The notes under the pieces: generated by a model
Told to the model about the DNA's origin: nothing
Seen by the model: the letters and a program-made list of their open reading frames with translations, nothing else
Database searches by the model: none
Assembly (NCBI RefSeq): GCF_900106775.1
Contig: NZ_FNNQ01000013.1
Span: 55,852 to 119,851, forward strand
Reading direction: 5' to 3'
DNA length: 64,000 bases
Origin: Marininema mesophilum
GTDB lineage: Bacteria > Bacillota > Bacilli > Thermoactinomycetales > DSM-45169
In this document: one piece after another, positions 62,034-64,000 of the stretch
How the letters are laid out: the number at the start of each line of letters is the position of its first letter
How positions within the stretch are numbered: the stretch's first letter is position 1
Position numbers and translations under genes: made by a program

Positions 62034-63719
62034 TCATATCGGAAGGTCCGTATCCGTATCTTCCATTGAAGCGGGTAGAGGTAAGTCACAGGGCTTACCC
62101 CAGCTTTGGGAGACAAGAAGACGGATATATTCAGCATGGGTGAGTGGGTCGGGGGTGGCTCCGATCTTTTCACCCTGGGGGGTGAGGAAGGCGGAGAGTA
62201 TACCTTCCTCACCTCCTATTTGTTCTAATGCTGTAAGGAAAGCGGAGGGATCTCGATCACACTGTAGTTCATAGTGACCACGTTCTCCTGCAGATCGGAC
62301 AGATAAACGGGTTGGGGTGTCCGCTGAATTAGCAGAAGTTGTCCAAAGGGCACCATAGGGGGTCATCTGCCGCCGTTTGTTATCGTATGCCATCGCTGCT
62401 TTTAAAAGCGAGGGGTGTGTGGCTGGAAGCATGCCCAAGCGTGCCCAAGCCGCCCAACCCTCCTCTTTTTCTGAGGGCGGGAGGGACTTTTCCTTCCACT
62501 GATCCATGGCTAATGACCATAGCTGGGCATGTTCTTCTTCCCCTACTGTCTGAGCAAGGTCAGCCGCGCACCGGAGAGCAGCGAGATGGAGAGGAACATC
62601 TGCCGCTTGGATTCCATCTGGATCACCGTGTTGCAATAGATACATCACAGCAGGTACGACGGTGGAGTGAAAGGATCGGATTGCCTCCAATTGCCAGATC
62701 AGAAGAAGGGCATAGGCTGTCTGTTTGGGACTGGGAGTCCCTATATCCTCTGATTTATTGGCTGGGATGTAGCTAGGGAAACTACCGTCTGCATTTTGCC
62801 ATCTTTTCAAAAAGCGTAAAATCGTTTTCGGACTTCGATGGTCCCCAGCGCTCCAAAATGCGGTGGCAAATCGATAGGAGGATTCCGCTGTGTAACGTAT
62901 CGGTAGTGTAAGAGAGGGGGCGATGGCACCAGGATTTTCCTTATCCTCTAAGGTTTTTAGAAGCATAAGACTGGAATAGTAGAGGGGAGGGGCCCAGCCA
63001 TCGATGTTATTCAGGCGTTTACAATAGGTTTGCCACTCCGAACGATATTGAGATAAGATGTCGGTCCATGATTGGCGAAGTGTAGTTCGAATTTGATCCG
63101 AGGCTTCCTCTATGTTGTTTCCAAAGCCTACAATGAGACGAAACCCTCCATCATCGGGGATTTGTACACGTCCAACCCATTGCGTAGAGGAGTTAGTAGT
63201 TGGTTGTTCATCAGTGATTAAAGACGAGGAGGAGGCGAGAATGGCTACTCCATTTTGGGTTTGGTTGCTAATCCAAGTGCCTTCTCCTTGGGGGTGGATG
63301 GTGAGAGTTGAAGGAGAATCATTCGCCCCAAAGGTCTCCCACTTTACTTTTATATGATAGTCCGTGGGAAGACCATGGAGGGCCTCTAAGCGGACGTGAA
63401 GCAAAAAACAGGCTGTGTTGGAATCGGTGAAAGCTAATTTGCTGAGGCGATAATTACCCATCGGATCACTATTTACTTGACGAAAGAGAGGGACATCTGT
63501 GTCTGGACGTTCCATGAGACGAATCATGCCTTCGCTTTCATAAAGACACTCTCCAGCATCATTTAAAATAGCCAGCTCGAGTCGACCACGGGGTGTAGAA
63601 AGATCCGGATAATATAGTTCCTCCACCCTTCCATTTGCAAGGGTGAACCAGACAGGGGAAGTGGAATTGCAGGCTGTACCCAAGCCTTCGCGAACGAGAC
63701 TAGTACTTGGTGTAGTCAT
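62034..63719 (-). CDS. Degenerate GH15 (glucoamylase/glucodextranase-like) protein
   Basis: A 561-residue protein with the fold plan of GH15 enzymes: an N-terminal super-beta-sandwich (ACNSTSPVWFTLANGRVEELYYPD near residue 15) and an alpha/alpha barrel from about 265 (SYRFATAFWSAGDHRSPKTILRFLKRW). In active relatives a catalytic Glu sits in a stretch like LDETA; here it reads SPKQTAYALLLIW, so the acid is missing. No signal peptide is seen. A larger frame to 63869 includes mobile-element DNA; ATG 63719 with AGGAGG upstream is the real start. It may bind rather than cut glucans. Confidence 0.65.
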   Translation of the reverse strand: MTTPSTSLVREGLGTACNSTSPVWFTLANGRVEELYYPDLSTPRGRLELAILNDAGECLYESEGMIRLMERPDTDVPLFRQVNSDPMGNYRLSKLAFTDSNTACFLLHVRLEALHGLPTDYHIKVKWETFGANDSPSTLTIHPQGEGTWISNQTQNGVAILASSSSLITDEQPTTNSSTQWVGRVQIPDDGGFRLIVGFGNNIEEASDQIRTTLRQSWTDILSQYRSEWQTYCKRLNNIDGWAPPLYYSSLMLLKTLEDKENPGAIAPSLTLPIRYTAESSYRFATAFWSAGDHRSPKTILRFLKRWQNADGSFPSYIPANKSEDIGTPSPKQTAYALLLIWQLEAIRSFHSTVVPAVMYLLQHGDPDGIQAADVPLHLAALRCAADLAQTVGEEEHAQLWSLAMDQWKEKSLPPSEKEEGWAAWARLGMLPATHPSLLKAAMAYDNKRRQMTPYGALWTTSANSADTPTRLSVRSAGERGHYELQCDRDPSAFLTALEQIGGEEGILSAFLTPQGEKIGATPDPLTHAEYIRLLVSQSWGKPCDLPLPASMEDTDTDLPI

Positions 63720-63764
63720 AAAGGGTCCTCCTTCTCTATTCTCTAGATGAAAGTATCCGACCGA

Positions 63765-63871
63765 TTGACACTCCCACAGCTGAAGCACCCCATGAAGCAC
63801 CCCAAGGGCACTTCCTTCGGGCGCAGTGGGATTCTTGGGAACTCCGTCTACTGACAGGATATACTCCAAGC
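63765..63871 (-). mobile_element. Right end and omega-RNA-like region of an IS200/IS605-type element
   Basis: Downstream of the tnpB stop the minus strand runs to a terminal ...GTGTCAA at 63765. It is collinear with the non-autonomous element at 34291-34420, but has about 40 extra bases containing the repeated word GGGGTGCTTC twice and a GGCACTTCC/GGAAGTGCC-type stem. In IS605-type elements this stretch encodes the guide RNA used by TnpB. Confidence 0.7.
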
Positions 63872-64000
63872 TTAAACGGTCTGCCCAACCGCAAAAATCT
63901 TTAGTCCTTCTTGCAAGATGTTCTTGGATGCATTGATGTCTCGGTCATGGTGAGAGTAGCACGTAGGGCATGTCCATGAACGAAGATTCAGGTTCTTCAC
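63872..64000 (-). CDS. tnpB: TnpB (IS605-family RNA-guided nuclease), C-terminal end (partial)
   Basis: The last 42 residues before the stop read VKNLNLRSWTCPTCYSHHDR and DINASKNILQEG, then KIFAVGQTV. CPTC is the second half of the zinc finger, and HHDRDINASKNI contains the third RuvC aspartate, as in TnpB/IS1341 proteins. The upstream part lies outside the window, so completeness of the gene and the presence of tnpA are unknown. Confidence 0.9.
   Translation of the reverse strand: MKNLNLRSWTCPTCYSHHDRDINASKNILQEGLKIFAVGQTV

Noticed and set aside
63720..63869. N-terminal extension of the GH15-like frame up to 63869
   Set aside because: This part is the right end of the mobile element; AGGAGG before ATG 63719 marks the real start.
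1..64000. CRISPR arrays, tRNA and rRNA genes
   Set aside because: No regularly spaced repeats and no recognisable tRNA or rRNA sequence were seen by reading; a tRNAscan or Infernal search was not possible.

Overview
The window reads as the replication-origin neighbourhood of a low- to mid-GC, spore-forming Gram-positive bacterium of the order Bacillales. The evidence is the gene set noc-parA-parB with parS sites, yyaC, ychF, rpsF-ssb-rpsR, yybS-gdpP-rplI-dnaB-purA, the walRKHIJ-htrC block, ywhD-pbpG-speE-speB-ywiB-argS, Spo0A-type boxes and a forespore-type promoter. Several details (protein divergence from Bacillus, an extra peptidase gene ahead of walR, an actin homologue next to noc) would suit a Thermoactinomycetaceae-like, possibly filamentous, genus. 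That placement is inference; no rRNA is present to confirm it.

Layout. 1-3.8 kb: a truncated ParM/Alp-type actin gene, a perfect-palindrome parS region, then noc, parA and parB (parB carries a second parS). 3.9-20 kb: ordinary core genes (cysteine desulfurase, lipid kinase, yyaC, acyltransferase, ychF, ribosomal proteins and SSB, c-di-AMP phosphodiesterase, replicative helicase, PurR-controlled purA, rlmH). 20.4-34.3 kb: a complete class I lanthipeptide island in one orientation: immunity transporter lanFEG, two response regulators and a sensor kinase, precursor lanA, dehydratase lanB, exporter lanT, cyclase lanC, cysteine decarboxylase lanD and a nitroreductase. A 353-bp non-autonomous IS200/IS605 element abuts its end, followed by a secreted V8-like protease. 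36-45 kb: htrC, walJ, walI, walH, walK, walR and a membrane-anchored metallopeptidase on the minus strand. 45-64 kb: YheC/D-type ATP-grasp, a ribbon-helix-helix-like protein, murQ-murP, a GGDEF-histidine kinase fusion, ywhD/pbpG/spe genes/argS, a DrrAB-like ABC exporter, an MFS transporter, a degenerate GH15-like protein and the 3' end of an IS605-family tnpB with its right end.

The main find is the lanthipeptide system. The 41-residue precursor is too short for most ORF callers. It keeps the ring-forming spacing of epidermin/gallidermin (rings A, B, C and the C-terminal S-aminovinyl-cysteine expected from LanD), but its hinge is one residue shorter and the core has three acidic residues and no Lys, Arg or His. 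The lanF and lanA promoters both carry tandem 11-bp direct repeats upstream of a -10 box, a pattern expected for an OmpR-type regulator bound on one face of the DNA, so biosynthesis and immunity are probably switched on together by LanRK. There is no LanP, LanI or C39 protease domain. The first of the two regulators has a degenerate receiver domain.

The island sits inside a block conserved in Bacillales (walR to htrC to rlmH), which here is inverted relative to purA and split between htrC and the rlmH/CxxH pair. That suggests insertion into an otherwise core locus.
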